Shown in pieces: positions 6,510-6,640 of a stretch of DNA of 6,640 nt; the first letter of the stretch is position 1; the number at the start of each line of letters is the position of its first letter. The stretch covers positions 1 to 6,640 of the forward strand of contig OMSP01000171.1 in assembly GCA_900313775.1 (NCBI GenBank), read 5' to 3'. Below the pieces are notes generated by a model. The model ran no database searches. It was not told the origin of the DNA and saw nothing but the letters and a program-made list of their open reading frames with translations. Source of the DNA: an uncultured Eubacteriales bacterium (GTDB lineage: Bacteria; Bacillota; Clostridia; Lachnospirales; Lachnospiraceae). The translations under genes and the position numbers were made by a program.

Positions 6510-6640
6510 GCCATCACCTCCCCGGGCAGTGCCACACATCCGGCCACAGCCGACGCTGCCGCGACTGCAGGATTGGCCAGAATGACTTCGCTCTTCGTAT
6601 CGCCCATGCGGCCGACAAAATTGCGGTTGGTCGTCGCGAC
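6506..6640 (-). CDS. leuC: 3-Isopropylmalate dehydratase, large subunit, C-terminal fragment
   Basis: Only the last 44 codons are present; the gene enters from the right edge. LeuC carries the 4Fe-4S cluster of isopropylmalate isomerase and works with LeuD. The visible part reads TTNRNFVGRMGD, then LANPAVAAASAVAGC, the typical tail of the large subunit of this aconitase-like family. The GRMG form is nearer to the shorter, roughly 420 aa LeuC/HacA type than to E. coli LeuC, as I recall them, which agrees with the short LeuD partner. The stop TGA (6506-6508) overlaps the ATG of leuD as ATGA, a classic coupling arrangement for subunits made in equal amounts. The cluster cysteines and the start lie outside the window. 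Confidence 0.93.
   Translation of the reverse strand, partial: VATTNRNFVGRMGDTKSEVILANPAVAAASAVAGCVALPGEVMA
6517..6523 (-). promoter_or_regulatory. Ribosome binding site of leuD, inside the end of leuC
   Basis: GGGGAGG on the minus strand precedes ATG at 6509 by 7 bases. An ATG just 3' of the site, in the leuC frame, meets a stop after one more codon and is not a rival start. The strength and spacing set leuD at 6509 rather than at the upstream ATG at 6539. Confidence 0.8.

Larger units (their letters stand above)
1..6640 (-). other. Probable single transcription unit leuC-leuD-leuB-ilvA-ilvE-lipoprotein-FAD enzyme-(ileS)
   Basis: Eight genes share the minus strand with gaps or overlaps of -4, 1, 3, 25, 25, 11 and 68 bases in transcription order. 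Nearly all gaps hold just a ribosome binding site, so there is little room for a promoter or terminator from leuC through the FAD enzyme gene. Promoter and leader would lie to the right of the window, so control (for example a T-box or leader peptide) cannot be judged here. Whether ileS belongs to the unit is open because of the longer 68-base gap. Confidence 0.7.

Noticed and set aside
1..6640. CRISPR array, tRNA or rRNA gene, insertion sequence, phage or defence genes
   Set aside because: The window is almost completely filled with metabolic coding sequence; I saw no repeat-spacer pattern, no cloverleaf-like segment and no transposase or integrase motif.

Overview
This window reads as an ordinary chromosomal biosynthetic region of a Gram-positive anaerobe of the class Clostridia, most plausibly a Lachnospiraceae-like lineage with fairly high GC. 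I infer this from strong GGAGG-type ribosome binding sites before nearly every gene, a lipoprotein with a lipobox and a trigger-factor-like FKBP domain, the short (about 160 aa) form of LeuD, a one-ACT-domain threonine ammonia-lyase, and an isoleucyl-tRNA synthetase start of the clostridial 'MYK...' type. The taxonomic placement is an inference from protein style, not from a marker gene.

All genes lie on the minus strand and are packed head to tail, so the transcript runs from the right edge to the left. In order of transcription: the last 44 codons of leuC (6506-6640); leuD (6018-6509), which overlaps leuC by ATGA; leuB (4934-6016); ilvA (3719-4930); ilvE (2611-3693); an FKBP/trigger-factor-like lipoprotein (1497-2585); an FAD-dependent dehydrogenase of the uncharacterised COG2509 type (112-1485); and, at the left edge, the first 14 codons of what is probably ileS (1-43). 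No gap exceeds 68 bases, and I see no convincing internal promoter, terminator, T-box, RNA gene, repeat array or mobile element.

The core genes form one pathway. LeuCD isomerises 2-isopropylmalate and LeuB oxidises and decarboxylates it to 2-ketoisocaproate (leucine branch). IlvA makes 2-oxobutyrate from threonine (isoleucine entry). IlvE transaminates the keto acids to leucine, isoleucine and valine. If the left-edge gene is ileS, the same cluster also encodes the enzyme that charges tRNA with isoleucine. leuA, ilvB/N, ilvC and ilvD are not in the window. The lipoprotein and the FAD enzyme sit between the biosynthetic block and ileS and have no obvious metabolic link to it; they are the least explained part of the window.

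I found no clear sign of a new defence, mobile or regulatory system. The points worth a second look are the two passenger genes (the FAD enzyme with a cysteine cluster, and a lipoprotein FKBP with altered catalytic-site positions), the synthesis-to-charging gene order, the lack of room for a T-box before ileS, and several start codons that are better placed downstream of the longest open frame.
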